A stretch of 64,000 nucleotides of DNA from Helicobacter sp. 'house sparrow 1' (GTDB lineage Bacteria > Campylobacterota > Campylobacteria > Campylobacterales > Helicobacteraceae). Below are positions 1 to 9,363 of this stretch, one piece after another. The translations under genes were made by a program, and so were the position numbers. The notes under the pieces are model-generated. The model saw only the letters and a list, made by a program, of their open reading frames with translations. It did no database searches and was not told the DNA's origin. The stretch lies in the NCBI RefSeq assembly GCF_900199585.1, contig NZ_FZQY01000005.1, positions 1 through 64,000 on the forward strand. The letters are read 5' to 3'. How positions within the stretch are numbered: position 1 is the stretch's first letter; each line of letters begins with the position of its first letter.

Positions 1-362
1 TATATTATTTAATTCATTGATAGTAACCTTTTCCAGATTTTCTTGTTTTTATATAAATCCATCTTTTGAGATTAATCATTACAAGATCCCTTATCGCCCC
101 TTTTTAAACCCTTAGCAGATATTATCTATTTGAGATTAAAACTTTTAATCTTTATCAGATGGTTTAAGATATTAATGGTTGTAACTTTTAATTTTTGTAA
201 AACTAATGGTTTTTTAGGTAGTAAGAGTTTTTATATAGGAGAAGGGGATAAAAATAGATTGTTTGATATTTTTGATAGGAAGCAAAACTAAACCTTTATA
301 AAAACTGTTTATATATTTTGTAATAAACTTATTTTTACACTATTAAAAATAAAGAGGTTATT
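1..362. other. Non-coding left edge upstream of the K+ transporter
   Basis: No convincing gene is visible in this stretch on either strand. It is very AT-rich. It contains one short palindrome (AGATTAAA at 133-140 and TTTAATCT at 144-151) that could belong to a terminator of a gene lying outside the window. A GAGG ribosome-binding site at 353-356 lies just ahead of the TTG start at 363. Nothing else could be assigned. Confidence 0.6.
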
Positions 363-1688
363 TTGGATAAACAAAGTGCTAAGTTTTTATTATTTGCTTA
401 CATTATTATCATTTTTCTTGGAACTTTGATTTTATTATTACCCCAGATGCATTCTAAGGATTTAAACTTTATTGATGCATTATTTATGGTTACATCAGCA
501 ATTAGCTCTACGGGTTTGGTGGTTAAAAGTGTTTTTAGTGATTTTACATTTTTAGGGCAGATATTTTTACTCTTTTTAATACAAGTTGGCGGACTTGGGT
601 ATATGATTATTGCGAGTTTTATTTATATTTTTTTTAAAAATTCTTTTGTGAAAAACAAAATTTTAAAAAGCAATATAGATTTGACATTTAAAGATGATCT
701 CTCATTGGTATTAAAAAATATGATTATTTTAGTTTTACTTATAGAGTTTTTTGGAGCATTGATTCTATTTTTATTTTTTTATCCAATGATGGGTTTTTTA
801 AATGCATTATGGGCAGGGATTTTTCATAGCATTTCTGCTTTTAATAATGCTGGTTTTTCGGTTTTTCAAGGTGGGATGTTGCCTTATGTCCATCATTATG
901 GAGTCAATTTGACAATTAGCATATTAGTAATTCTTGGAGGATTGGGGTATTTTGTGCTGCTAGAAATTTTCCATTTAATTAAAAGAAAAAATTTATCTAT
1001 TCATACCAAGATTGTGATAATTGGAACAATAAGTTTGATATTAATTTCTTGGATTTTCTTTTTCCTACTTGAATATCATAACCAAGATTCCTTAGAGAGT
1101 TTTGATTTTCAAGAAAAACTTCTTGCATCATTTTTTACAATTATTAATTATCGTACCTCGGGTTTTAATACATTGGATTTAAGTATGATTCGAGACACTT
1201 CTTTATTTTTTGCATCCTTATTTATGATAATTGGAGGATCTCCTGCTGGAACTGCTGGAGGCATAAAAATCACGACTATAGTGGTAGTGATTTTATATAT
1301 TTATTGGAGTATTAAGGGTGAGGAGAGGGTAATAGTTTTTAGAAGAGAAATAGAAAAAGAAATTGTTTATCAAGCTTACTTAATTATCATGCTTACTTTT
1401 TTTGTACTCATTATCAGTTTAATGGTGCTAAGTTTTCTTGAAGATGGAAATCAAAGAGGGTTTTTAGCGTTATTATTTGAGGTTTGTTCTGCCTTTAGCA
1501 CAACTGGTCTTTCTGTTGGTAATGGTGATGATTTAAGTCTTTCTGCATTATTTGGAGATTCTGGAAAAATGCTAATTATTTTTTTAATGATTATGGGCAA
1601 AATAGGAGCTTTGGCTTTTTTGATCGGCTTTTTTAGACAACAAAAACAAAGCAGAATTTCTTATGTCCAAACAAAGATTTTGCTTTAA
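363..1688 (+). CDS. ktrB: TrkH/KtrB-family potassium uptake membrane subunit
   Basis: This is the channel-forming subunit of a Trk/Ktr K+ uptake system in the inner membrane. The four pore-loop signatures of the superfamily are visible in order: SSTGLVV near the N terminus, SAFNNAGFS, NYRTSGFN, and SAFSTTGLSVG near the C terminus, each with the selectivity-filter Gly, and hydrophobic helices between them. At 441 residues it fits KtrB better than the longer TrkH. It starts with TTG, preceded by a GAGG Shine-Dalgarno. No adjacent ktrA/trkA regulatory gene is in the window; the KefB-like gene at 12.4 kb has its own TrkA-N domain and is a separate transporter. The family assignment is firm; the KtrB versus TrkH name is less so. 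Confidence 0.87.
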   Translation: MDKQSAKFLLFAYIIIIFLGTLILLLPQMHSKDLNFIDALFMVTSAISSTGLVVKSVFSDFTFLGQIFLLFLIQVGGLGYMIIASFIYIFFKNSFVKNKILKSNIDLTFKDDLSLVLKNMIILVLLIEFFGALILFLFFYPMMGFLNALWAGIFHSISAFNNAGFSVFQGGMLPYVHHYGVNLTISILVILGGLGYFVLLEIFHLIKRKNLSIHTKIVIIGTISLILISWIFFFLLEYHNQDSLESFDFQEKLLASFFTIINYRTSGFNTLDLSMIRDTSLFFASLFMIIGGSPAGTAGGIKITTIVVVILYIYWSIKGEERVIVFRREIEKEIVYQAYLIIMLTFFVLIISLMVLSFLEDGNQRGFLALLFEVCSAFSTTGLSVGNGDDLSLSALFGDSGKMLIIFLMIMGKIGALAFLIGFFRQQKQSRISYVQTKILL

Positions 1689-1689
1689 T

Positions 1690-1707
1690 ATGCCTTTGTT
1701 AAGGCAT
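1690..1707 (+). terminator. Weak hairpin after the K+ transporter gene
   Basis: ATGCCTT (1690-1696) and AAGGCAT (1701-1707) form a 7-bp stem with a 4-base loop directly after the stop codon. No clear T-run follows on the plus strand, so this is at best a weak intrinsic terminator. Confidence 0.35.
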
Positions 1708-1788
1708 TAATGATTAAAAAATAGGTTAGGATAAACAAAGATATGCTATTTTTAAAATCTTAGAGATCTTATACAATCTTAGATTAAG

Positions 1789-2156
1789 TGGTGGAGCTGT
1801 GGGGAATTGAACCCCAGTCCAAAAATCATATCCACAAAGGCATCTATACATACTTCAGTATTTGCTTATCTTATTGCGTGAGGGTGCAAACACCAAAACC
1901 ATTTCACACAAGCAGTCACTTTTTTAACTCTTTTCTTTTGACATAAAAAAGAGCTAGCCTACTTAATGACGGATCTATAGATAGTAGGCATTTCTATATC
2001 ACCGGCTCCAAAGCTAAGATAAACTTACGCCACTTTTGCGTAAGCTGGAGCGTAATTTGTATTATTTGCGTTTAATTTTAAAGTGGCAGGATTACGGAAT
2101 GCCATCCGGTATGCAACCTAAGCAATACAACTCCTGTCGAAATCCAAGTCAGCCCC
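1789..2156 (-). ncRNA. ssrA: tmRNA (trans-translation RNA)
   Basis: This 368-nt reverse-strand RNA rescues stalled ribosomes and tags incomplete proteins. Its 5' end reads GGGGCTGACTTGGATTTCGA (from 2156) and its 3' end gives the T-arm GGTTCAATTCC followed by the acceptor and an encoded CCA (1789-1791), both tmRNA hallmarks. The tag reading frame at 2025-2069 decodes as ANNTNYAPAYAKVA followed by TAA. That is close to the known H. pylori and C. jejuni tags, which share the APAYAK core. It has its own promoter overlapping the end of lolA. Confidence 0.97.
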
Positions 2157-2175
2157 ATATCAGACAAGAGGGCTG

Positions 2176-2204
2176 ATTTTATCATCATTGTCTTATAATG
2201 TCAA
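2176..2204 (-). promoter_or_regulatory. Sigma70-type promoter of tmRNA
   Basis: Read on the minus strand: TTGACA (2204-2199), a 17-base spacer, then TAAAAT (2181-2176), about 20 bases before the mature tmRNA 5' end. The -35 and spacer lie inside the 3' end of the lolA coding sequence. Confidence 0.75.
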
Positions 2205-2700
2205 TATGCTCATTAGGTGTGAAATCAAAGATTTTTTTATCAAGTGAAATATTGATTTTTACTTGTTCTAGACTGATCTCAATGGAATTTTGAAAATCAT
2301 CCTTATATAAAATCTGATAAGGGAGATTGTTTCTTAGAATTAATGTGTAGTCTGTATTGCCAATTCTTGTATGATAGTTTCCATCCTCACCAACTTTTGC
2401 AGAAGTGACAATGCTAAAAAAATCTACCTGTTGTGCAATATGAGAAATTGTAGCTTGTTCTAATAAAGGTTCAAAAATAATCACATTATTACCATTTAGA
2501 TAAATTTCTTTTTTAATGGGGCTGGTATAGACCCATTTTGCTAAATTAGGATTTATGGCAAAGAGTTTTCCTGAGTAGATAATTTTTTCATCATTTTGAT
2601 ATGTTGTTTGAATAAAATCAGCCTTTATACTTTTTATGTTTTCACCCCAACCAAGAAGTAATAATAGAGTGGAAAAATAAAGCAGTAGCTTTTTTGTCAT
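2185..2700 (-). CDS. lolA: Outer-membrane lipoprotein carrier protein LolA
   Basis: A periplasmic chaperone that carries lipoproteins from the LolCDE complex to the outer membrane. The N terminus (MTKKLLLYFSTLLLLLGWG) is a Sec signal peptide. The mature protein begins with the LolA-typical segment IKADFIQTT, followed by alternating beta strands (YSGKLFAINPNLAKWVY and others). At 171 residues it is somewhat shorter than E. coli LolA (about 200), which is usual in this phylum. It diverges from secA, matching the lolA-secA neighbourhood known in Helicobacter. No LolB is expected in Campylobacterota and none is seen. Confidence 0.9.
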   Translation of the reverse strand: MTKKLLLYFSTLLLLLGWGENIKSIKADFIQTTYQNDEKIIYSGKLFAINPNLAKWVYTSPIKKEIYLNGNNVIIFEPLLEQATISHIAQQVDFFSIVTSAKVGEDGNYHTRIGNTDYTLILRNNLPYQILYKDDFQNSIEISLEQVKINISLDKKIFDFTPNEHIDIIRQ

Positions 2701-2746
2701 ATGCTTGCCTCATCTAATTTTGTAATAAAAATTCTATCGTAACTTA

Positions 2747-2755
2747 TGCTAGAAT
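2747..2755 (+). promoter_or_regulatory. Extended -10 promoter of secA
   Basis: TGC followed by TAGAAT (2750-2755) forms an extended -10 element 29 bases before the secA start codon. No strong -35 is evident, which is common for Helicobacter promoters. This is a sequence-based inference. Confidence 0.5.
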
Positions 2756-2784
2756 TGCAATTATTTGTCAATTGAGGGTTTTAG

Positions 2785-5331
2785 ATGATACAAGCTATTT
2801 TAGGGAAGATCTTTGGCACAAGAAATGATCGTTTAATTAAGCTTTATAAAAAGCGTGTCGCATACATTAATAGTCTTGAAGCTCAATATGAGGGTATGAG
2901 TGATGAGGCACTTAAAGAATCTTTCTTTCAGCTTAAGCAACAAGTAGAACAAAAAGGTTTAGATGAAGTTTTAGCGCAGAGTTTTGCAATTACTAGGGAG
3001 GCCTCCAAGAGAATTTTGGGGATGCGACATTTTGATGTCCAATTGATTGGAGGAATGGTATTGCACGAGGGGAAAATTGCAGAAATGAAGACAGGAGAGG
3101 GAAAGACTTTAGTGGCAACTCTGCCTGTAGTTTTAAATGCATTACTTGGCAAGGGGATTCACGTAGTGACTGTAAATGATTATCTTGCAAATCGTGATGC
3201 TAAATTAATGGAGCCTTTGTATAATTTTTTAGGTTTTGAAGTAGGAGTTGTTACAGGGGATTTAAAGGATGATGCTCAAAGGCTAGAGGTTTATTCTAAA
3301 GATATTGTTTATGGAACAAATAATGAATTTGGTTTTGATTATTTAAGAGACAATATGAAATATGACCTGGAACAAAAAGTGCAAAAGAGTCATTATTTTG
3401 CAATTGTTGATGAAGTGGATTCTATTTTAATTGATGAAGCGCGAACTCCACTGATTATTTCAGGACCTGTAAATCGTCAAATGGAAAATTATCAGAGGGC
3501 TGATAGTGTTGCGTGCAAACTAAAGATTGATACTGATTTTACTATTGATGAAAAAAATCGCATTGTTTTGCTTACAGAAGAGGGAATAAAAAAAGCAGAG
3601 CAGTTATTTGGTGTAGATAATCTCTATAGTTTAGAAAATGCTGCTTTGTCACATCATTTAGATCAGGCTTTAAAGGCAAATTATCTTTTTTTCAAGGATA
3701 AAGATTATGTTATTTTAAATGATGAAGTTGTTATTGTAGATGAATTTACTGGTAGATTGAGTGAGGGGAGAAGATTTTCAGAGGGATTGCATCAGGCATT
3801 AGAGGCAAAAGAGGGGGTGAAGATAAAAGAAGAGAGCCAGACTCTAGCAGATATTACTTTTCAAAATTATTTTAGACTTTATGAAAAGTTAGCCGGAATG
3901 ACAGGAACCGCACAAACTGAGGCTACAGAATTTTTGCAAATTTATAATCTTGAGGTTGTTTCAATTCCTACAAACTTACCAATTCAAAGAAAAGATCTTA
4001 ATGATTTGGTTTATAAAAGTGAGGCAGAGAAATTTGATGCTGTAGTCTCAAAAATTGTAGAGTTACACACCAAGGGGCAACCTGTTTTGGTAGGAACAGC
4101 AAGTATTGAAAAAAGTGAGATATTGCATTCTTTATTGCAAAAAAAGAGAATCCCACATACTGTGTTGAATGCAAAGCAACATACAAAAGAAGCAGAGATC
4201 ATCAAAGATGCTGGTAAAAAAGGGGCTGTTACTATCGCTACAAATATGGCAGGTAGGGGTGTAGATATTAAGCTTGATGATGAAATAAAGGCAATGGGGG
4301 GGCTATATATCATTGGGACAGAGAGACATGAGAGTAGGCGTATTGATAATCAGTTGCGAGGTAGGAGTGGTAGACAGGGGGATCCTGGAACAAGTCAATT
4401 TTATTTAAGCTTAGAGGATTCTTTACTTAGAATCTTTGGAAGCGATAAGATTAAAAATATTATGGAAAAATTGGGATTAAAGAATGGAGAGCATATAGAA
4501 TCTGGACTTGTCACAAGATCTGTTGAAAGTGCTCAAAAGAAAGTAGAAAATTTGCATTTTGAATCTAGAAAGCATCTCTTAGAATATGATGATGTGGCAA
4601 ATGAGCAAAGAAAGACAGTTTATAAATTTCGTAATGAGCTTTTAGACTCACAATATGATATTGCCAAAAGAATTGAAGAAAATCGTGTAATCGCACTTAC
4701 AAGTATTTTCTCAAGATTGCAGATTATCAAAGAGGATCTGATAAACCTTGATTTAGATGCATTGATTGAGGGGATTAAAGAGAGCTTTAACTATACTCTC
4801 CAAAAAGAAGAACTGCAGGACCAAGATTATAATTTATTGTTAGAAAAAGTAAATGAGATACTTCAAAAAAATTATGAAGAAAAAATGAGTGTTTTATCTA
4901 AAGAGCAACGCAGTGAAATTGAAAGAATTGTCTATCTTCAGGTGCTAGATAATGCTTGGAGAGAACATCTTTATACAATGGATAATTTAAAAACAGGAAT
5001 TGGACTAAGGGGTTATAATCAAAAAGATCCTTTAGTGGAGTATAAAAAAGAGAGTTATAATCTATTCTTAGAGTTGATTGATTCTGTTAAGATTGAAGCG
5101 ATAAAGACCTTGCATATCATTCAGTTTCAGCAAGAGCAGGTTGAAAGGCAAGCTCAAGAAATTAGAAACGAATTAAATGATGAGAATCAAATAAGTTGGG
5201 GTAATACCGGAGCTTTAGGAGAGAAAAAATTAGCTAGAAATGATCCTTGCCCTTGTGGAAGTGGGAAAAAATATAAACAATGCCATGGAAAAAGTGGACC
5301 CAAAAAAGGACTTCTAGCAAAAAATGCATAA
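2785..5331 (+). CDS. secA: Preprotein translocase ATPase SecA
   Basis: The motor ATPase of the Sec pathway, working at SecYEG on the inner membrane. Motifs seen in order: Walker A GEGKT with Lys107, the [15 protein letters not shown]-like motif, the preprotein cross-linking region, the second RecA-like domain with [10 protein letters not shown] and [10 protein letters not shown], the long helical scaffold, and a C-terminal zinc-binding SEC-C motif ([13 protein letters not shown]). At 848 residues it is full length. A GAGGG Shine-Dalgarno precedes the ATG. The 3' end overlaps the start of the LolC/E-like permease by 8 bases, so the two are cotranscribed. Confidence 0.98.
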   Translation: MIQAILGKIFGTRNDRLIKLYKKRVAYINSLEAQYEGMSDEALKESFFQLKQQVEQKGLDEVLAQSFAITREASKRILGMRHFDVQLIGGMVLHEGKIAEMKTGEGKTLVATLPVVLNALLGKGIHVVTVNDYLANRDAKLMEPLYNFLGFEVGVVTGDLKDDAQRLEVYSKDIVYGTNNEFGFDYLRDNMKYDLEQKVQKSHYFAIVDEVDSILIDEARTPLIISGPVNRQMENYQRADSVACKLKIDTDFTIDEKNRIVLLTEEGIKKAEQLFGVDNLYSLENAALSHHLDQALKANYLFFKDKDYVILNDEVVIVDEFTGRLSEGRRFSEGLHQALEAKEGVKIKEESQTLADITFQNYFRLYEKLAGMTGTAQTEATEFLQIYNLEVVSIPTNLPIQRKDLNDLVYKSEAEKFDAVVSKIVELHTKGQPVLVGTASIEKSEILHSLLQKKRIPHTVLNAKQHTKEAEIIKDAGKKGAVTIATNMAGRGVDIKLDDEIKAMGGLYIIGTERHESRRIDNQLRGRSGRQGDPGTSQFYLSLEDSLLRIFGSDKIKNIMEKLGLKNGEHIESGLVTRSVESAQKKVENLHFESRKHLLEYDDVANEQRKTVYKFRNELLDSQYDIAKRIEENRVIALTSIFSRLQIIKEDLINLDLDALIEGIKESFNYTLQKEELQDQDYNLLLEKVNEILQKNYEEKMSVLSKEQRSEIERIVYLQVLDNAWREHLYTMDNLKTGIGLRGYNQKDPLVEYKKESYNLFLELIDSVKIEAIKTLHIIQFQQEQVERQAQEIRNELNDENQISWGNTGALGEKKLARNDPCPCGSGKKYKQCHGKSGPKKGLLAKNA

Positions 5332-6553
5332 AAAACTTATCAGCTTTTTACTTTTTAGATATTTACGTTATGACAAAACACAACCCTTTATTACCATTAC
5401 CGCACTACTAGCCTTTTTTGGTGTGGCTATTGGTGTGATGGTTTTGATTATAGCAATGGCTATTATGAATGGTATGAGCAAAGAGTTTGAAAAAAAACTC
5501 TTTGTAATGAATTATCCACTCAATATTTTTGCAACATCTGCTAGAGGCATATCTGTTGATGTCATAAATGCCTTAGAGCAAAGATTTCCTCATCTAATTT
5601 TTAGTCCTTATTTGCAAATGCAAGTTGTTGCCAGAAGTGGTAATGAGATGTCTGCAGGTATTATTTTTGGTATAGATTTAGAACGTGAGACGCGAATTAA
5701 TGAGGTGCTTTTTAAGGCCGTTGAGAATAATGATTTAATAGAATTTAAAAAGCAGAGATTCCCTCTAATAGTGGGTAATGCACTTTCTGAAAAGTTTTTT
5801 TTGCAGAAAAATGATAAATTAACACTCTTTTTTACAAAGTTGGAACCAACGGGATTAGTTTTAAGCCCTGTAATGAAAAGATTTGATGTGAAAGCAATCT
5901 TTGATTCTGGGCTCAGGGCTTATGATATAGGATATTTATATACTAACCTTGAGGCGCTATCAAAGATTAGGAATATGCCTGCTGGGATCTTTGATGGGAT
6001 TCATATTTATTCTCCAAAGCCTATGGAGGATATCAATGAGATCAAAAAAGCTTTGGGAGATATTCCTCATCATGGTTTGGGAATTGAAGGATGGTGGCAA
6101 CAAAATGGTAACTTCTTTGCTGCAATGGCGCTAGAGAAGCGAGCATTGTTTATTGTTTTAATGCTAATTATATTAATTGCTTCTTTAAATATTATCAGCT
6201 CGCTTTTAATGGTTATTATGAATCGTAGGAAAGAGATTGCATTACTTTTAAGTATGGGAATGAGTAGCTCTGAGATTAAAAAGACATTTTTTTACTTAGG
6301 TATTTTTGTTGGCATAGGTGGTATTATTTTGGGGGTATGCCTTGCATTTTTAGGAATGTATATTCTTGATGCTTTCCCAATTATCTCTTTACCCGCAGAT
6401 GTGTATGGGATCACAAAATTGCCTCTTGATTTGTCTTTATTGGACTTTTTATTGACAGTTTTTGGCGCAGTTTTGGTGGTAGGTTTGGCTTCCTATTATC
6501 CTGCTAAAAAAGCATCACAAATTAATGCACTCTATGTCTTAAGAAATGAGTAG
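5324..6553 (+). CDS. LolC/LolE-family lipoprotein-releasing ABC permease
   Basis: A FtsX/MacB-type inner-membrane permease of the lipoprotein-release system. It has an N-terminal helix (around residues 25-50), a large extracytoplasmic domain, and three C-terminal helices including the conserved block [20 protein letters not shown], diagnostic of LolC/E. At 409 residues it is the usual length. It overlaps secA by 8 bases and converges with murI, with a 22-base 3' overlap. With lolA two genes away this forms a lipoprotein-trafficking neighbourhood. No LolD ATPase lies beside it. LolC and LolE cannot be told apart here; many relatives have a single homologue of both. Confidence 0.87.
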   Translation: MHKKLISFLLFRYLRYDKTQPFITITALLAFFGVAIGVMVLIIAMAIMNGMSKEFEKKLFVMNYPLNIFATSARGISVDVINALEQRFPHLIFSPYLQMQVVARSGNEMSAGIIFGIDLERETRINEVLFKAVENNDLIEFKKQRFPLIVGNALSEKFFLQKNDKLTLFFTKLEPTGLVLSPVMKRFDVKAIFDSGLRAYDIGYLYTNLEALSKIRNMPAGIFDGIHIYSPKPMEDINEIKKALGDIPHHGLGIEGWWQQNGNFFAAMALEKRALFIVLMLIILIASLNIISSLLMVIMNRRKEIALLLSMGMSSSEIKKTFFYLGIFVGIGGIILGVCLAFLGMYILDAFPIISLPADVYGITKLPLDLSLLDFLLTVFGAVLVVGLASYYPAKKASQINALYVLRNE

Positions 6554-7299
6554 TTTGGTAAGTGGAGCCACTTATTAGCAGTTTCTTTGAGAGTCTCCAC
6601 ATCGCTTGAAGCATAAAACTCTAATTTGGTAGTTGGAGTTTTAGAGAATATCCTTTGTCTTTGAATAAAATCTATAATAGCTTCTCCTGAATGTATTAGA
6701 GTGCTTTTGTGATTAAAATAGTTGGATATAGATGCACTTAAAAGAGGAAAATGGGTACAGCCTAGAATAATGGCATCGGGTATAAAATGGATGTCTTTGA
6801 AATAAAAATGCATCACCTCATCAAGAATTTTTCCCTCAAATATATTTTCCTCCACAAGAGGGACAAAAAGACTTGTAGCAATTGCAGTAAGGTTATGATA
6901 ACCCAGTTTTATGAGGTGGTTTTGGTATTGTTTGGATTGGATGGTTGCTTTTGTAGCAAGAATAAGAATTTTTGCATCAAGATTTTTAATTTTATTTTGT
7001 AGTGCCAAAATACCAGGTTCTATTACCCCAATTATAGGTATCTTGCTTTTTTTTTGCATGTGTTTTAGACCATAGGCACTGGCGGTATTGCAGGCTACAA
7101 CTATCATATCTGTTTGTTGTTGATGAAAAAAATCCAATGCTTCAAGAGAGAATTGAGCAATACTTAAAGGATGTTTGGTTCCATAAGGAAGTCTTGCGGT
7201 ATCACCATAGTAGATAATGGATTCAAAAATTTGTGCCTCAAGGATGTTTTTTAATACGCTTAAACCCCCAGCACCACTATCAAAGATTCCAAGTTTCAT
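6532..7299 (-). CDS. murI: Glutamate racemase MurI
   Basis: Interconverts L- and D-glutamate to supply D-Glu for peptidoglycan. The N terminus [19 protein letters not shown] carries the substrate-binding Asp-Ser. The two catalytic cysteines lie in [10 protein letters not shown] and LGCTHFPLL. At 255 residues the length is normal and identical to what I remember for H. pylori MurI. Its start codon overlaps the rho stop by 4 bases, so rho and murI form one operon, the same pairing found in H. pylori. Its end overlaps the convergent LolC/E-like gene. Confidence 0.96.
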   Translation of the reverse strand: MKLGIFDSGAGGLSVLKNILEAQIFESIIYYGDTARLPYGTKHPLSIAQFSLEALDFFHQQQTDMIVVACNTASAYGLKHMQKKSKIPIIGVIEPGILALQNKIKNLDAKILILATKATIQSKQYQNHLIKLGYHNLTAIATSLFVPLVEENIFEGKILDEVMHFYFKDIHFIPDAIILGCTHFPLLSASISNYFNHKSTLIHSGEAIIDFIQRQRIFSKTPTTKLEFYASSDVETLKETANKWLHLPNYSFLKT

Positions 7300-8591
7300 T
7301 CTTTTTCATTCATAAGATTTAGAAATTCTTCATTATCTTTTGTTTTTTGCATTTTAGAATAAATAAAACTTAATGCTTCAATATCATCCATTTGTTGCAT
7401 TACATTTCTTAGCATCCAAACTTTTGTAAGCTTTTCTTTACCAAGCAATAAATCATCTTTTCTTGTCCCTGATTTTAGAATATCAAATGCAGGATAGATT
7501 CTTCTATCAGCAATATTTCTTGCAAGAACAATTTCACTATTACCTGTTCCCTTAAATTCTTCAAATATTACCTCATCCATTCTTGAACCAGTTTCAATCA
7601 GCGCAGTTGCAATAATTGTAAGACTGCCCCCTTGTTCAATATTTCTTGCAGCACCAAAAAACCTCTTAGGTTTGTGTAAAGCATTGGCATCAACACCGCC
7701 ACTAAGAACCTTTCCGCTAGATGGAGTAATAGCATTATAGGCCCTTGCAAGACGCGTAATAGAATCTAGCAAAACCACTACATCTTGCCCCATTTCTACA
7801 TGGCGCTTTGCTCTCTCTAATACAAGTTCTGCTACTCTAATGTGATTATTTGCAGGTAGATCAAAAGTAGAGCTATAAACCTGTCCCTTAACACTTCTTT
7901 GCATATCAGTAACTTCTTCAGGTCGCTCATCGACCAACAAAACAATAAGTTGAACCTCAGGATGGTTTGAAGTAATACCATGTGCAAGCTCTTTCATTAA
8001 TTCTGTTTTTCCGGTTCTAGGAGGAGCTACAATCAATGCCCTTTGTCCCTTCCCTATAGGGCTAAATAAGTCTAACATTCTTCCTGTAACCTTTAGGGGT
8101 TGGTATTCTAAAATCAATCTCTCATTGGGAAATAAAGGGGTAAGATTATCAAATAGGGGTCTTGTTTTTATTTCTTCAAGAGGCTGATAATTTACCGCCT
8201 CAATTTTTAATAGTGCATAATATCTTTCTTGATCTTTAGGAGGTCTTACTTGCCCTGTTACAATATCTCCATTTCTTAGAGCAAATTTTTTAATTTGAGA
8301 TTGGCTGACATAGGTGTCATTTTGGCTATCTGTAAAATTCTCATCAATCCCTCTTAAAAAACCATAGCCATCGTGAGTAATTTCTAAAATGCCTGTAAAT
8401 AGAATAAAACCACCTTGACTCACTTGGTTTTTCAAAATCTCAAACATTAGATCTTGTCTTTTGTATTCCTGTGGATTTTCCACTCCAAGCTCTTTGGAAA
8501 TTTTGATAAGTTTTTCTATGCTATAAGTTCTTAAATCCTCTATCTTATAGCCTTCTACTGGTGTGTGAGTTCTATTTTTTTCACTTGCCAT
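7296..8591 (-). CDS. rho: Transcription termination factor Rho
   Basis: Hexameric RNA-dependent ATPase that ends transcription. Visible elements are the N-terminal Rho domain ([16 protein letters not shown]), the cold-shock RNA-binding fold ([19 protein letters not shown]), the Walker A loop [13 protein letters not shown], Walker [17 protein letters not shown], and the Q/R-loop region [21 protein letters not shown]. At 431 residues it is a standard Rho without the long insertions found in some phyla. It leads an operon with murI. A recognisable promoter lies just upstream at 8667-8695, giving a leader of about 70 bases. Confidence 0.98.
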   Translation of the reverse strand: MASEKNRTHTPVEGYKIEDLRTYSIEKLIKISKELGVENPQEYKRQDLMFEILKNQVSQGGFILFTGILEITHDGYGFLRGIDENFTDSQNDTYVSQSQIKKFALRNGDIVTGQVRPPKDQERYYALLKIEAVNYQPLEEIKTRPLFDNLTPLFPNERLILEYQPLKVTGRMLDLFSPIGKGQRALIVAPPRTGKTELMKELAHGITSNHPEVQLIVLLVDERPEEVTDMQRSVKGQVYSSTFDLPANNHIRVAELVLERAKRHVEMGQDVVVLLDSITRLARAYNAITPSSGKVLSGGVDANALHKPKRFFGAARNIEQGGSLTIIATALIETGSRMDEVIFEEFKGTGNSEIVLARNIADRRIYPAFDILKSGTRKDDLLLGKEKLTKVWMLRNVMQQMDDIEALSFIYSKMQKTKDNEEFLNLMNEKE

Positions 8592-8666
8592 TCTTGTCCT
8601 TTTGGTGAATTACATTCTTGAGGTATCTGGATTGCTTAAACACTGAAAAATTAAAGTAAGGCTAGG

Positions 8667-8695
8667 ATTTTATAATAACACTAAATCAAAGTCAA
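8667..8695 (-). promoter_or_regulatory. Sigma70-type promoter of the rho-murI operon
   Basis: On the minus strand: TTGACT (8695-8690), a 17-base spacer, TAAAAT (8672-8667). The -35 overlaps the stop codon of the upstream response-regulator gene. The architecture is almost identical to the tmRNA and tRNA-tuf promoters in this window. Confidence 0.65.
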
Positions 8696-9363
8696 GTTGT
8701 TTCATCTCTAATTTCTACATTTGGATGAATTTTATAAACCTTGTTTTTGATTTTTATTAATAATCCTGCATCAATGAGTTGTTTAAAAGTTTTTACAATA
8801 GTTGGTTTTGAAACATTAATCTTTGAGATGATATCCTCATAAGATCCATAATAAATATTGTCTTTTGTAGAATTATCCAATAAGAATTTGATAATTTCAA
8901 TTTTTTTGCCCCCAACAAAAGCAGATATTGCACGGATTAATAGATCCTTAGATTCCAATTCTGTTGCTTGGATTTTTGGCAAAATAGCTCTTTGTAATGC
9001 ACTTAGTAATTCATCAATATCAATAGGCTTTAATATATAGCCATCTACTTTAAGACTAATAGCATCAAGGAGATAGGGAACTTCTGTATGAGCAGTTGTG
9101 ATAATAATGGGGCAATTGTAATTGTGCTGATTTTCTCTTATATTGCGTATAAACTCAATCCCATTCATCTTTGGCATTAAAATATCTGTGAGCACGAGGT
9201 CAATGGGTTGTTCTTGAAAGATTTTAAGAGCTTCTTGACCATTTTTTGCCAAAATGATATTGCCTATGTAGTCCTCTAAGACCATGGTGGTTAATCTTCT
9301 AGTATCTGCATCATCCTCCACATATAAAACCCTGAGTTTGTGTAAATCCTCATATTTTTTCAT
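8692..9363 (-). CDS. Response regulator with winged-helix output domain
   Basis: A receiver domain spans about residues 8-125 with the acidic pair Asp17/Asp18, phospho-acceptor Asp60 in LVLTDILMPKMNG, Thr89/Thr90 and Lys112 (YILKP), so it should be phosphorylated normally. The C-terminal 90 residues are not OmpR- or NarL-type. They contain a helix-turn-helix stretch, SYEDIISKINVSKPTIVKTF, followed by a short wing, KNKVYKIHP, that reminds me of the RepL/MarR-like winged helix. The start codon overlaps the histidine-kinase stop (TAATG), so the pair is translationally coupled. It most likely acts as a DNA-binding transcription regulator; its targets are unknown. Confidence 0.85.
   Translation of the reverse strand: MKKYEDLHKLRVLYVEDDADTRRLTTMVLEDYIGNIILAKNGQEALKIFQEQPIDLVLTDILMPKMNGIEFIRNIRENQHNYNCPIIITTAHTEVPYLLDAISLKVDGYILKPIDIDELLSALQRAILPKIQATELESKDLLIRAISAFVGGKKIEIIKFLLDNSTKDNIYYGSYEDIISKINVSKPTIVKTFKQLIDAGLLIKIKNKVYKIHPNVEIRDETT

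Noticed and set aside
130-300. Possible small gene or decayed gene upstream of the K+ transporter
   Set aside because: A TTG with a purine-rich stretch upstream opens only a short frame of about ten codons. No conserved protein fragment could be recognised.
4011-4313. 100-codon reverse frame inside secA
   Set aside because: It is antisense to highly conserved SecA motifs and has no family resemblance. It is a shadow of secA codon use.
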